Source: Pantoea sp. 18069
Lineage (GTDB): Bacteria; Pseudomonadota; Gammaproteobacteria; Burkholderiales; Burkholderiaceae_C
Assembly (NCBI RefSeq): GCF_902706035.1
Contig: NZ_CACSJA010000043.1
Location: 1-42,432, forward strand
Direction of reading: 5' to 3'
DNA: 42,432 nt
Each line of letters opens with the position of its first letter. Position 1 is the first letter of the stretch. Shown one piece after another: positions 6,644 through 14,927 of the stretch. The notes beneath the pieces are model-generated. The model saw nothing but the letters and a program-made list of their open reading frames with translations, did not search any database and was not told the DNA's origin. The translations under genes and the position numbers were made by a program.

Positions 6644-7128
6644 GCTGCGAGTCCTTCGCGCGCCAAGTGGTCGATGGTCGCTTGCAGTCGCGCTTTCAGC
6701 GCTGGCGCGACGAACAGATCGACGCGGCGTGGCTCTGCATAGCTAACACCCTGCGGCCCGTCCCAGCCCATCTCAAACAGGCGGGCGTTCTCATCGGCGC
6801 TCATTCCTTCCTCGAACAGGTCCCGGGCTGGGCGCACGTTGTAAACGAGGCCGTTTTCCCGCCAGTCTTCAGCATCTACGTTCCACGCGGCAGCAAGAAG
6901 CGTGACCAGGTACAACCCCGCGTTGCCAGGTGATGGGACATCGAAAAACACGATGCGCTCATGCAGTGGTTCGTCGCTTGGGCACATATGCTGCGGCAGC
7001 GAGACGATGGCCCGATGGAGGCGGCCATGCGCAAGGAAGTGCGCGGGGGCGATGGCTGGCGCAGCACTCCTGGCGGCAGTGCTGCGCTTTGCTGCGGTGT
7101 GGCCCTGGCGGGCCGCTGTATTCGGCAT
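6640..7128 (-). CDS. First gene of the leftward early operon, unknown function
   Basis: 162 aa, start with GGAGTG upstream. A basic Ala/Arg-rich N-terminus (1-30) precedes a more ordered region with IVFFDVPSPGNAGLYLVTLLAA and LFEMGWDGPQGVSYAEP, and a C-terminal helix. About 170 nt of untranslated leader separate it from the promoter at 7304-7332. In lambda this place is held by the antiterminator N; the basic N-terminus is compatible with RNA binding but there is no recognisable N-like arginine motif, so function is open. Confidence 0.7.
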   Translation of the reverse strand: MPNTAARQGHTAAKRSTAARSAAPAIAPAHFLAHGRLHRAIVSLPQHMCPSDEPLHERIVFFDVPSPGNAGLYLVTLLAAAWNVDAEDWRENGLVYNVRPARDLFEEGMSADENARLFEMGWDGPQGVSYAEPRRVDLFVAPALKARLQATIDHLAREGLAA

Positions 7129-7303
7129 CGTTCACTCCAACTTGTTGAGGTACGGGCGCCTCTGTCGGCACCTACCTGCAGCAACCTCGCGTGGTCGGCT
7201 CGATGTGTTGAGCTGCCCTCGACCCGCCCTCTGCATCCTGTTGGGCTTACCGGCTGTCGTATCTCTGGCCGGGGTCGTTCGCTGTTTTGCTGCGATGGGA
7301 TGA

Positions 7304-7332
7304 ATTAAACGCAATGTTTAAACAAATGTCAA
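7304..7332 (-). promoter_or_regulatory. Leftward early promoter (PL-like) with operator
   Basis: On the minus strand: TTGACA (7332-7327), 17-bp spacer, TTTAAT (7309-7304). The spacer contains the palindrome GTTTAAAC. Over 29 bp it differs from the rightward promoter at 8982-9010 at only three positions, so both are probably controlled by the same repressor. It points towards the gene at 7128. The rest of 7129-7440 holds its leader and the terminator at 7398-7421; no gene is supported there. Confidence 0.85.
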
Positions 7333-7397
7333 ACATTTTGTTTAATTTGGGCGCGTGGAACTGCATGAACGGCGGCGGCTCGTCTGCGGACAGACGC

Positions 7398-7421
7398 AAA
7401 AAAGCCACCCGAAGGTGGCTT
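7398..7421 (-). terminator. Terminator of the repressor (lysogenic) operon
   Basis: On the minus strand: AAGCCACC, loop TTCG, GGTGGCTT, then a T run (A tract 7398-7403 on plus). Perfect 8-bp stem with a tetraloop. It lies 19 bp after the membrane-protein gene and closes the cI-containing unit before the PL-like promoter. Confidence 0.9.
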
Positions 7422-7440
7422 GGTGGGGGAGGTGCGTTGC

Positions 7441-7974
7441 TTACTTGGCTGGGGGGGTGGTCACTTTGCTTGCCTGCGCTTCGAGCTGGGCTTGCAATTT
7501 TTCCATGCGGACCGTTGCCTCGGCGATGTTCTTGGAAGTTTCGCGTCCCGAGTCAAATGACGATATGGCGATCGCCAGAGTCGCCCCGACCACAGTTATG
7601 GTCGCAATCGATGCCCCCCACACATTACCGATGACGGTTTTAAACTGCGCTTTAGAGTCTGCGGCAACGGTTTTCAGATCGCCCTTGATGTCGCCAATGT
7701 CCTTGGCCATGGCGGCAAACCGGATGGTGTTTGCCTCGCGATCGGCGCGCATCTCCGCCAAGGCTGTATCCAGCTTTGCAGACATGCCAGAGAAACGCGC
7801 GTCCATCCGCGCTTCGGTTGCTTCGAGCTTGGCGTTGATTTCTTCGCGTGTAATGCTTGACATGCGCTCATTATCGCCAGAAAGGCTTTTCTCGTCTGGC
7901 GGCTGCACGTCAGATGGCAGCAGCTGGGTTAGAAATTTTCTAAATCCTGACGCGTCAATTAGCCCGCTACCCAT
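7441..7974 (-). CDS. Coiled-coil membrane protein in rex position
   Basis: 177 aa from the 7974 start; an internal ATG at 7863 (MSSITREEINAKLEATEAR) could give 140 aa. Residues about 40-115 form a charged coiled coil, followed by one membrane segment (about 122-142: SIATITVVGATLAIAISSF) and a second short coiled coil to the Pro/Lys tail. It is the last gene of the minus-strand unit downstream of the CI repressor and ends just before a strong terminator. In lambda this place is occupied by rexA/rexB, which act in the lysogen. A role in superinfection exclusion is inference from position and topology only. Confidence 0.7.
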   Translation of the reverse strand: MGSGLIDASGFRKFLTQLLPSDVQPPDEKSLSGDNERMSSITREEINAKLEATEARMDARFSGMSAKLDTALAEMRADREANTIRFAAMAKDIGDIKGDLKTVAADSKAQFKTVIGNVWGASIATITVVGATLAIAISSFDSGRETSKNIAEATVRMEKLQAQLEAQASKVTTPPAK

Positions 7975-8170
7975 GGCTGAGCGCCTTCAAAATCGTGGCC
8001 TTTGATTCCTCCAGTGCGGCCGCTAGCTCCAATAGGGCTACTGTTGCGGAATCGCCTGCTGGCGTTCCGCTTGAAATGGCCGCTGGGCATGCCTCTATCG
8101 CCTTGACCGCAGCTTGTGCAACTTTGATGTAGCTGCTGCGATAAGCATCCAGTTCATTGTCTTCGTGCAT
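7967..8170 (-). CDS. 67-aa protein between cI and the membrane protein
   Basis: Start at 8170 chosen for the GGGAG site upstream; an alternative codon at 8263 would overlap cI. Helical with an Ala-rich C-terminal half (LLELAAALEESKATILKALS). Overlaps the next gene by eight bases. Expressed with the repressor if transcription continues from cI. No family recognised; possible lysogen-expressed partner of the membrane protein next door. Confidence 0.6.
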   Translation of the reverse strand: MHEDNELDAYRSSYIKVAQAAVKAIEACPAAISSGTPAGDSATVALLELAAALEESKATILKALSHG

Positions 8171-8241
8171 GACGCTCCCTGTACGTTCTTCTATCAAAAC
8201 ACCATCGACCGCACCCACGGCGCCGGCTACGCGATTGATGC

Positions 8242-8934
8242 TCACAGCTTCCGCCCGTTCCAAGCCCAGACCACGCGGCCGATCACGCGCACCTCATGGT
8301 CGCCATTAAGCACATCCACCGTCTTGATGTTTGCGTTGTCGCTGCTGACCTCCAGCGAGCCATCCATGCGCATGCGGACGCGTTTGATGTACGTCTTGCT
8401 ATGCACCTCCAAAACATAGATGCCTTCCATGCTTGACGGGTCGCGCGCGCCTGCATCTACCAAGAGCACATCGCCATCGCTGAATGTTGGCGCCATGGAC
8501 TCACCATGGGCATGCATGAAGCGGAGTTCCTGGATGTTGGCTGGCCTGATCTGCTGGTTGATCCAGTGCGATGAGAGAGTCAGGTCGCCGACCACGTAAT
8601 CCACGTCCAGCACATCGTTGCCTGGACCCATGCTGCCGCCATTGGCCAGCAGCGGGATGCGCACCGAGTCTTCAGGACAGGCGGGCGCATGTGCCTCGAT
8701 CACAGCGGGAGCCGTGCTCCTAGTAAGCATTTCTCCATCGCCAGCCAGAAGCCAAGCGGCACGGACCCCTAGGGTTGCCTCAGCCGTCAATGCGCCGGAT
8801 CTCGATACGCCCCTGGTCTCCCAATTTTTCACCGTCTGAGGCGATTCATTTAACAGGCGAGCCACTGCGGATTGGCCGGTGATGTCTCGGATTTGCTTAG
8901 CGGCCTGATAGAGCCTTTCGATGGAGGGGTGCAT
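8242..8934 (-). CDS. cI: CI-type phage repressor with S24 peptidase domain
   Basis: 230 aa. Residues about 5-45 form a helix-turn-helix (GQSAVARLLNESPQTVKNW); the C-terminal half is a LexA/S24 domain with catalytic Ser146 in AHGESMAPTFSDGD and Lys184 in KTYIKRV. Such repressors hold the prophage silent and self-cleave when RecA is activated. The start at 8934 fits the domain boundary; no strong ribosome site precedes it, as in some repressor leaders. It is divergent from cro, and operators overlapping the rightward promoter lie in the 82-bp gap. The matching leftward promoter at 7304 is probably its second target. Confidence 0.93.
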   Translation of the reverse strand: MHPSIERLYQAAKQIRDITGQSAVARLLNESPQTVKNWETRGVSRSGALTAEATLGVRAAWLLAGDGEMLTRSTAPAVIEAHAPACPEDSVRIPLLANGGSMGPGNDVLDVDYVVGDLTLSSHWINQQIRPANIQELRFMHAHGESMAPTFSDGDVLLVDAGARDPSSMEGIYVLEVHSKTYIKRVRMRMDGSLEVSSDNANIKTVDVLNGDHEVRVIGRVVWAWNGRKL

Positions 8935-8967
8935 GGTCGAAATTTTCTGATTACTAAACAAAGCGTT

Positions 8968-8986
8968 GTTAAACGTGACGTTTGAC
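8968..8986. promoter_or_regulatory. Candidate repressor operator upstream of cro
   Basis: GTTAAACGTGACGTTTGAC is a 19-bp inverted repeat with eight of nine arm positions paired, including a perfect AAACGT-G-ACGTTT core. It overlaps the -35 of the rightward promoter and lies 34 bp from the cI start, so it could repress PR and affect cI expression. A second element, GTTTAAAC (8991-8998), sits in the promoter spacer. Confidence 0.7.
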
Positions 8987-9010
8987 TTTTGTTTAAACAT
9001 GGTGTTTAAT
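8982..9010 (+). promoter_or_regulatory. Rightward early promoter (PR-like)
   Basis: TTGACT (8982-8987), 17-bp spacer, TTTAAT (9005-9010). The spacer shares TTTGTTTAAACAT with the leftward promoter at 7304-7332. Transcription would start around 9016-9018, on or beside the ATG of cro. Confidence 0.88.
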
Positions 9011-9016
9011 TTCGCC

Positions 9017-9256
9017 ATGCATCCAGACACACAACTCATCGGGCGTTTTGGCGGGGCAACGAAATTGGCTGCGCGCCTTGGCTTTCCGATCAAGGGCGGA
9101 GGCGTTCAGCGTGTCCAGAACTGGAAAGGGCGTGGCATCCCCGCTTCGGTAGAGCGCGACAACCCGTGGATTACAGATGAGCGACGGGCAATGCTCAGCG
9201 CTAATCGACCCGAAGCTGTGCCCGAGCTGGCGCTGGCCACTACCCAGGAGGCCTGA
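9017..9256 (+). CDS. cro: Cro-like helix-turn-helix protein
   Basis: 79 aa, first gene right of PR and divergent from cI. The segment at about 3-38 (DTQLIGRFGGATKLAARLGFPIKGGGVQ, given here only in part) reads as a YdaS/Cro-type helix-turn-helix, followed by WKGRGIPASVERDN and a variable tail. It should bind the same operators as CI and favour lytic growth. The ATG lies seven bases after the -10 hexamer and has no Shine-Dalgarno sequence, so the mRNA is probably leaderless or nearly so. Reading from upstream codons at 8966 would cross the promoter and is rejected. Confidence 0.85.
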   Translation: MHPDTQLIGRFGGATKLAARLGFPIKGGGVQRVQNWKGRGIPASVERDNPWITDERRAMLSANRPEAVPELALATTQEA

Positions 9257-9259
9257 CCC

Positions 9260-9562
9260 ATGGCCTCGCCTCACGCCCGATTCGGCCGCCGAGCGCTTCG
9301 CTCTGTGCGACTCCCATCCAATGCGACGCGGCTGCACCCGAAGCGCACTCGCAACTCCCCATGCTCCCAGTCCATCCGCAGCCGGCTGGTTGTGAGCAGT
9401 TGCGTTTGCGCACCGGTCTCCGGGTCTCTGTTGGTGGAAACGGCGGTCCTGACGGATTCGTGGACGGCGGCAGTGGTGGGGCGTGTTGGTGTGTTCATGG
9501 CCTCGATGTTCGGCCTTCCCCTCTTTTCCGTCCACGTCCAACTTTTGAGGAGCCGGACATGA
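9260..9562 (+). CDS. Possible small membrane protein between cro and cII
   Basis: 100 aa. In favour: AGGAGG eight bases upstream, tight spacing after cro, and an ATGA overlap with the cII-like gene. The N-terminal half is Arg/Ser-rich and basic; the C-terminal half contains a hydrophobic stretch (about 70-92: AAVVGRVGVFMASMFGLPLF) that could span the membrane. Against: the composition resembles an out-of-frame translation of GC-rich DNA. No family recognised. Confidence 0.45.
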   Translation: MASPHARFGRRALRSVRLPSNATRLHPKRTRNSPCSQSIRSRLVVSSCVCAPVSGSLLVETAVLTDSWTAAVVGRVGVFMASMFGLPLFSVHVQLLRSRT

Positions 9563-10044
9563 GCGCTCTTGACGCATTGCGCCGCGGCGCAGATCACGTT
9601 CCCGGTGGCCGCGCTGTCGTGGCTATTCGACTTGGCAAGACCGACGAAGTCCTGCGCAAGGAAATCGCAGGGGGTGCTTCTCACAAGCTTGGCGCCATCG
9701 ATGCCCTAGCGATCGCTGCGATGGCATGCGAGGCCGGAACGCCCCACTGCTACGACTACGCCGCCTATGTCGCCCATGAATGCGGGGGGCGCTTTGAGCC
9801 TTTGCACGACCCAGGCGCTGGCGCTGCCAGCCCCGTGGCCAAGGTGTCCAAGCTGGTTCTGGAGACCTCTCACATCACCAGTGCCGTGATCGATGCAATG
9901 CAGGACGGTGTGATCTCCGACAACGAGCTGGCGCAGATCGAGCGCGAGATAGCCGAGGCCGAGGACGTGCTGCGCAAGCTGCGCCAGGCCGCGCGCGCCG
10001 TGAATGCCGCTGGAAAGCCCCGGATGGCCGCTGCCGTCTCCTGA
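9559..10044 (+). CDS. CII-type phage regulatory protein (CP76 family)
   Basis: 161 aa; start at 9559 by the ATGA overlap, although the frame stays open upstream to 9361. Layout matches the Phage_CP76/CII regulatory family: N-terminal DNA-binding region (about 1-50: VVAIRLGKTDEVLRKEIAGG), a middle segment with ALAIAAMACEAGTPHCYDYA, and a C-terminal coiled helix (about 115-150: DNELAQIEREIAEAEDVLRK). These proteins act in the lysis-lysogeny decision, usually by activating repressor or integrase expression. Position two genes after cro fits. Followed by an intrinsic terminator before the replication genes. Confidence 0.8.
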   Translation: MSALDALRRGADHVPGGRAVVAIRLGKTDEVLRKEIAGGASHKLGAIDALAIAAMACEAGTPHCYDYAAYVAHECGGRFEPLHDPGAGAASPVAKVSKLVLETSHITSAVIDAMQDGVISDNELAQIEREIAEAEDVLRKLRQAARAVNAAGKPRMAAAVS

Positions 10045-10092
10045 TCCCTTATCGCTGCCTGCCGCGCCATGCGCACGCCTGCAGCACGTTTT

Positions 10093-10157
10093 GCCAACGG
10101 CCCGGGTAGCTCCCGAAAAGCAGTTTCCACCACCTGCCGGCCGTTGGCTTTCTTCTT
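10093..10157 (+). terminator. Intrinsic terminator/attenuator after the cII-like gene
   Basis: Perfect 10-bp arms GCCAACGGCC (10093-10102) and GGCCGTTGGC (10139-10148), followed by TTTCTTCTT. The 36-nt loop contains a smaller GGGTAGCTCCC fold. It stands between the regulator genes and the replication genes, like tR terminators in lambdoid phages. Confidence 0.65.
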
Positions 10158-10187
10158 GTGGTGCCCTTCCTTTTCAGTGGTGGACAC

Positions 10188-10375
10188 ATGGCAATAGCAG
10201 TTCAACAACAAGATGAAATTGAGGTCTACGTCAGAGCAGACGGGGCCATCGTAATCATGCAGGCGCTCCCTGACGATGGTCATGAATGCGTTACGGTCTG
10301 GCCAGTCCATGCCGAGGCGCTGATCCGCGCCATCCGAAGCGCAAAGCACGCGACGCCGGGCACAAGGGAGCCTGC

Positions 10376-10379
<4 letters not shown>
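10188..10379 (+). CDS. 63-aa phage protein of unknown function
   Basis: Start at 10188 has a GGTGG site nearby; the frame is open to 10158 but lacks a better start. Acidic and compact with beta-type segments (IEVYVRADGAIVIMQALP; ECVTVWPVHAEALIRAIRS). Its stop overlaps the start of the replication gene as ATGA, so it belongs to the early right operon. No family recognised. Confidence 0.7.
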
Positions 10380-11439
<1,060 letters not shown>

Positions 11440-11440
<1 letters not shown>

Positions 11441-12204
11441 TGGACAACCCGTCTGAAAACCGTCTGCAGATCTGCGAGATCCATGGCGAGTTTCGCTCGC
11501 GCCTGCATGCCAAGTCCGGCAAGTGGACCCGGTGCTGGGCATGCATCGAGGCTGAGCTGCTGGCGCTGGACGCCCAGGCCCAGCAGGACGACGCGCGTCG
11601 TCACAGGCAGGCCGTGACAGAGCGGCGCATGGCAGAAAGCGGTCTTGAGGGGCGCATGCTGCGCGCTGGCTTTGACACCTTTGTGGCGCAAATCGACAGC
11701 CAGCGCGCAGTGCTGGAAGCTTGCCAAGCCTTCGCCGAGTCTGTCGGCCTCGAGGACAGCCGCAACCTGTGGATCATCGGCCAACCAGGCACCGGAAAGA
11801 CCCATCTTGGCAGCGCGATGGTGCGGCATTTCATCCACGAGCGTGACACGGCGGCCGCGATTTTCAGCGCTCGCGAAATCGTGCGCATGCTGCGCGCAAG
11901 CTGGGGCTCCCGCGGCGAGGGGGCGGAAGAGGCGGAGGGCGATGTGATCGAGCGCCTGGGCCGCGCCGGCCTGCTGGTGCTGGACGAAGTCGGCGTGGGA
12001 TTCAGCACCGACGCCGAGCGCGTGCAACTCTTCGACGTGATCGACCTGCGCTACAAGCTGGGTCGCCCCACGGTGGTTCTCTCCAACCTGAAAGCATCGG
12101 ACATGAAGCCCATCCTTGGCGATCGCACCTACGACCGCCTGCGTGAAGGCGCAAAGCAGCTGGTGTGCAACTGGCCCGGCAGCCGCGCGGAGGAGTGCTC
12201 TTGA
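11440..12204 (+). CDS. DnaC-like helicase loader ATPase
   Basis: 254 aa, start overlapping the previous stop as TGATG. N-terminal zinc-binding pattern Cys12-His15...Cys32-Cys35, then an AAA+ core: Walker A GQPGTGKT at 114-121 and Walker B LLVLDE at 178-183, with a sensor-like VVLSNL near 211. This is the DnaC/phage P-type loader architecture, placing DnaB helicase on the origin. Encoded between the O-like protein and a DnaB-type helicase with tight overlaps on both sides, which supports a phage-encoded initiation set. Confidence 0.9.
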
Positions 12205-13586
12205 ACGCCCCAGAGTTTTACGGAGTCGATGAGGTCGACTTGGGCGAGCAGATCACCCTCCAGGCTGAGCAAAGCGTCCTTGGCGGGGTGGTGGGCCTCG
12301 GTGCCGTGGCTTATGACCTGATCGCCGGGATTCTCAAGGCGGGCAGCTTCCTCGACCGTCAGCATCAAGAAATCTGGAGCGCTGCAGAGGCGGCAATCCT
12401 GGCGGGCGAGGATGTCGACGCCATCGTGGTGATGAAGAGGCTCGAAGGGCGCGTGGAGCCCAGGTACATCAACCAGATCGCGCTGGCGTGCGGGTCCATG
12501 CATGGGCTCAAGGTCCACGCTGAGATCGTTGCCAGTGCTGCTGCGCACCGGCGCTTGGCAGTCGCTGCGCGGCAGGCCCTGGGCGACGTGGATGCCCTTG
12601 ATCTGACGATTGAGCAGCGCTTGGCACGCGCCGTGGGGCGGTTCGAGCTGGTGCTGGATGAGCGCGTGGATTCCGATCCGCTGCCGGTGGAGTCTTTCGC
12701 GGTGGAGTTTTTGGACGAGCTCCAAGATATGGCAGACGGGAAGGTCGAGCTGGGCCGCGAAACTGGCATCCCGCGCCTTAATGAAGTCTTGGCCGGCGGC
12801 TGGTACGACGGCGGCCTGGTTGTGCTTGCGGCGCGGCCATCGGTGGGCAAGTCGTCATTCGCGCAGCAGCTGGCGCTGAATCAAGCGCGTAGCGGCTGGC
12901 CTTCCGCCTTCATCGGCATGGAAATGACGCAGAAGGAGCTGATGCGCCGCACGGTGGCCAATCTGGGCCGGGTGCCGCTGCGAGGCCTGAAGACCGGAAA
13001 GCTGAGCGCCGACGAGTTTTCCCGTGTGCCGGAAGCCATGGAGTACTTGCGCGACCTGCCTTTTTACCTGGACTACTGCCCCGGTGCGACGCTGGTGCAG
13101 CTCTGCGCCAAGGCGCGAAAGGTGGTGCGCAAGCACGGCGTGAAGTTCCTGGTGGTGGATTACCTGCAACTGATGCAAGGCTCGAACGAGCGCCAGGATC
13201 GCCGCGTCCAATTGCAGGAGATCACCCGTGGCTTGAAGCAACTCGCTGGCCAGCTCGGCATCACTATCGTCCTGCTGTCCCAGCTCAATCGCGACGTGGA
13301 AAAGCGCACCAACCCGCGCCCGACGCTCGCCGATCTGAAGGAATGCGGCGCCATTGAAGAGGATGCTGACATCGTGCTGGCGCTGTGGGACCATCGCAAA
13401 GGCGCGATTGATGAGGCATCCATCAAGGGCTTGGCTGCCATCAAAGGCCGCGATGTGGGGCAGGGCGAAATGGCACTGCACTTCGACGGCAAATACCAGC
13501 GGTGGTCCGAATCCACTGAATCCCTTTCCAACCCTGAGAACGCGCTCCTGCGCGGCAAACCTAAGAGGTATCCGGATGACTACTGA
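12201..13586 (+). CDS. dnaB: Replicative DNA helicase, DnaB type
   Basis: 461 aa from a TTG start at 12201, chosen because GGAGGAG lies just upstream and the codon overlaps the previous stop (TTGA). N-terminal domain about 15-150 (LQAEQSVLGGVV; DRQHQEIWSA), linker, then a RecA-like motor: Walker A ARPSVGKSS at about 211-219, Walker B FLVVDYLQLM with Asp320, and LLSQLNRDVEKR as motif H3/H4. Length matches cellular DnaB. It unwinds phage DNA at the fork and works with the adjacent loader. Confidence 0.95.
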   Translation: MNAPEFYGVDEVDLGEQITLQAEQSVLGGVVGLGAVAYDLIAGILKAGSFLDRQHQEIWSAAEAAILAGEDVDAIVVMKRLEGRVEPRYINQIALACGSMHGLKVHAEIVASAAAHRRLAVAARQALGDVDALDLTIEQRLARAVGRFELVLDERVDSDPLPVESFAVEFLDELQDMADGKVELGRETGIPRLNEVLAGGWYDGGLVVLAARPSVGKSSFAQQLALNQARSGWPSAFIGMEMTQKELMRRTVANLGRVPLRGLKTGKLSADEFSRVPEAMEYLRDLPFYLDYCPGATLVQLCAKARKVVRKHGVKFLVVDYLQLMQGSNERQDRRVQLQEITRGLKQLAGQLGITIVLLSQLNRDVEKRTNPRPTLADLKECGAIEEDADIVLALWDHRKGAIDEASIKGLAAIKGRDVGQGEMALHFDGKYQRWSESTESLSNPENALLRGKPKRYPDDY

Positions 13587-13815
13587 GAAAAAGCAGACCA
13601 CTCATTACGCGCTCCTCTGGAGCCAAAGCCAATGCGCTTTGCACATCGAGCCCATCGAGGACATGTTGGTTGAGAACCGCCAAGCCTTTGCGGACGATCG
13701 TCGCATGGACTATGTGCCCATCGCCTTCGGCAGCGAGGAACATTGTCGCGAAGTCGCGGAACAGGTGCGCCCGACGCTGCGCGAGCGCCAAGAGCGTAAA
13801 TCCAATCCCCAGTGA
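13576..13815 (+). CDS. 79-aa phage protein of unknown function
   Basis: Start at 13576 overlaps the end of the helicase gene by 11 bp. The sequence has a beta-type N-terminus (HYALLWSQSQCALHIEPIED), an acidic middle and a charged C-terminal helix (REVAEQVRPTLRERQERK). No family recognised. Conserved tight placement between helicase and the Q-position gene suggests an early operon function. Confidence 0.75.
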   Translation: MTTEKKQTTHYALLWSQSQCALHIEPIEDMLVENRQAFADDRRMDYVPIAFGSEEHCREVAEQVRPTLRERQERKSNPQ

Positions 13816-13826
13816 GTCCAGATCGA

Positions 13827-14519
13827 ATGACCGTCGAAGCCCCGACCAAGCCCACGCTCGCCGAGCGCCTCGCCAGCGCCAGCAACAGCCGCGACCTTTC
13901 CGTGAATGTCGACACCCGCACCGATGCGGATTACCTGATCTCCAGCGGCATCCAGCCCGCCAAGCTGGGCCGCCTGGTGTACCAATTGATGTCCGAATGG
14001 GATGCCCGGCTCAAGCCGCGCGCGCTGACCGACGCTGACATTGAGCGCGTGGCCGAGCAGATGCCTCGCCTTGTGAAAAAGACCAAAGACCGCCGCGGCG
14101 AGCGGGTCACGGAGTCGCTGGATATCGCGGGCGCTCGTGCTTCGGCTGCACTGTGGCACCAGCAGCAGCGTCGGGAGATCCTGGAGAAGCTGCCCGCGTT
14201 TCGCAAGCTCATGGACCGGCACGCCGGTTTCAGGCCATGGGTGCTGGCGCTGGGCATAGAGGATGCGCGCAGCAAGCTGGTCGATGTGCTGCTCTGGTGG
14301 TGCGATCGCCGGTGTCAGACCTGCGGCGGAACGAATCTGGCCAAGGGAAAGACCTGCAAGGTCTGCCATGGATTCGGCACCCGGGATGTGCCGCACGGCG
14401 CAGACGGTCTGCGGATCTCGGAGCACATCGCGGCCGAGGTTGATGCCTCGCGCGCTGGCACGGCTGCAGTCCTCAAGCGCATGAAGGCGCTGAAAAAATT
14501 TGCATCCGGGCAGAGTTAG
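13827..14519 (+). CDS. Zinc-finger protein in late antiterminator (Q) position
   Basis: 230 aa from ATG 13827; a GTG at 13812 overlapping the previous stop would add five residues, and neither has a clear ribosome site. The C-terminal part contains CQTCGG and CKVCHGFGT (about 166-190), a four-cysteine DnaJ-like zinc finger also seen in lambdoid Q-type antiterminators. Q proteins bind DNA at the late promoter and modify polymerase so that it ignores terminators. The case rests on position: last early gene, with a promoter over its stop codon and an intrinsic terminator about 140 nt downstream. The protein could instead be another zinc-finger regulator. Confidence 0.65.
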   Translation: MTVEAPTKPTLAERLASASNSRDLSVNVDTRTDADYLISSGIQPAKLGRLVYQLMSEWDARLKPRALTDADIERVAEQMPRLVKKTKDRRGERVTESLDIAGARASAALWHQQQRREILEKLPAFRKLMDRHAGFRPWVLALGIEDARSKLVDVLLWWCDRRCQTCGGTNLAKGKTCKVCHGFGTRDVPHGADGLRISEHIAAEVDASRAGTAAVLKRMKALKKFASGQS

Positions 14520-14527
14520 AATACAAT
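14500..14527 (+). promoter_or_regulatory. Candidate late promoter (pR'-like)
   Basis: TTGCAT (14500-14505), 16-bp spacer, TACAAT (14522-14527), overlapping the end of the Q-position gene. Transcription would start near 14534. It heads an untranslated leader that runs into the terminator at 14639-14676, as in lambda pR'-tR'. Within the leader, CCAGGC/GCCTGG can form a hairpin at about 14581-14597. Confidence 0.7.
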
Positions 14528-14638
14528 GCGTCCCTAGAGCGCAGGCGCAACCAAACCGCCGCAATCACCCCGTACCAGTCCCCAGGCGGCGAGCCTGGAT
14601 CGACATGTCAGCGATGGGGAGGCGCGCCCGAACATCCC

Positions 14639-14676
14639 AAGCCCGCAAGGTTCACTCCCTGCGGGCTTTTCTTTTT
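14639..14676 (+). terminator. Leader terminator (tR'-like)
   Basis: Nine-bp perfect stem AAGCCCGCA (14639-14647) and TGCGGGCTT (14660-14668), then TTCTTTTT (14669-14676). Without antitermination the late promoter would yield only a transcript of about 140 nt. From here to the tRNA at 14811 no gene is seen. Confidence 0.9.
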
Positions 14677-14810
14677 GCCCCGAGCCAGCCGGGGAGCGCG
14701 CTTCGGGAGTGGCGCGCAGGGTCAGTCTCTCCGCAAGCTGTGGAGCTGGACAGCGAACGGCAAGCCTCAGCGTCCCTCTGGGGCGTAGTCCGATGGGGCA
14801 ACCGATTTTC

Positions 14811-14881
14811 GCGGCCTTGGCCTATCGGTCGGGTAGCAGCCTTCCAAGCTGCAGAGCCTGGTTCGATTCCCGGAGGCCGCT
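14811..14881 (+). tRNA. tRNA-Gly (anticodon UCC)
   Basis: 71 nt with a complete cloverleaf. Acceptor GCGGCCT (14811-14817) pairs perfectly with AGGCCGC (14874-14880). D-stem GCC/GGT, anticodon stem GCAGC/GCTGC with loop CTTCCAA and anticodon TCC at 14843-14845. T-loop TTCGATT (14862-14868); T-stem CCTGG/CCCGG has one T-C mismatch. The next bases are TCA, not CCA, so CCA must be added enzymatically. It would read GGA and perhaps GGG codons, and lies between the late leader terminator and the first late protein gene. The opposite-strand translation gives the PPGIEPGS sequence typical of tRNA genes. Confidence 0.88.
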
Positions 14882-14927
14882 TCACCACTCCGTCTCGCAG
14901 ACGTGGGACTTCCGTTTAGGAGTTGAG

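Noticed and set aside
7132..7314. 60-codon minus-strand frame ending just before the gene at 7128
   Set aside because: Its only long start (TTG at 7314) lies just upstream of the -10 of the PL-like promoter (7304-7309) and has no ribosome site; no convincing start lies downstream.
13354..13575. Upstream extension of the 79-aa gene at 13576
   Set aside because: It would lie entirely inside the helicase gene in another frame without a ribosome site.
14652..14888. 78-codon minus-strand frame over the tRNA
   Set aside because: Contains PPGIEPGS, the usual false translation of a tRNA gene read backwards.
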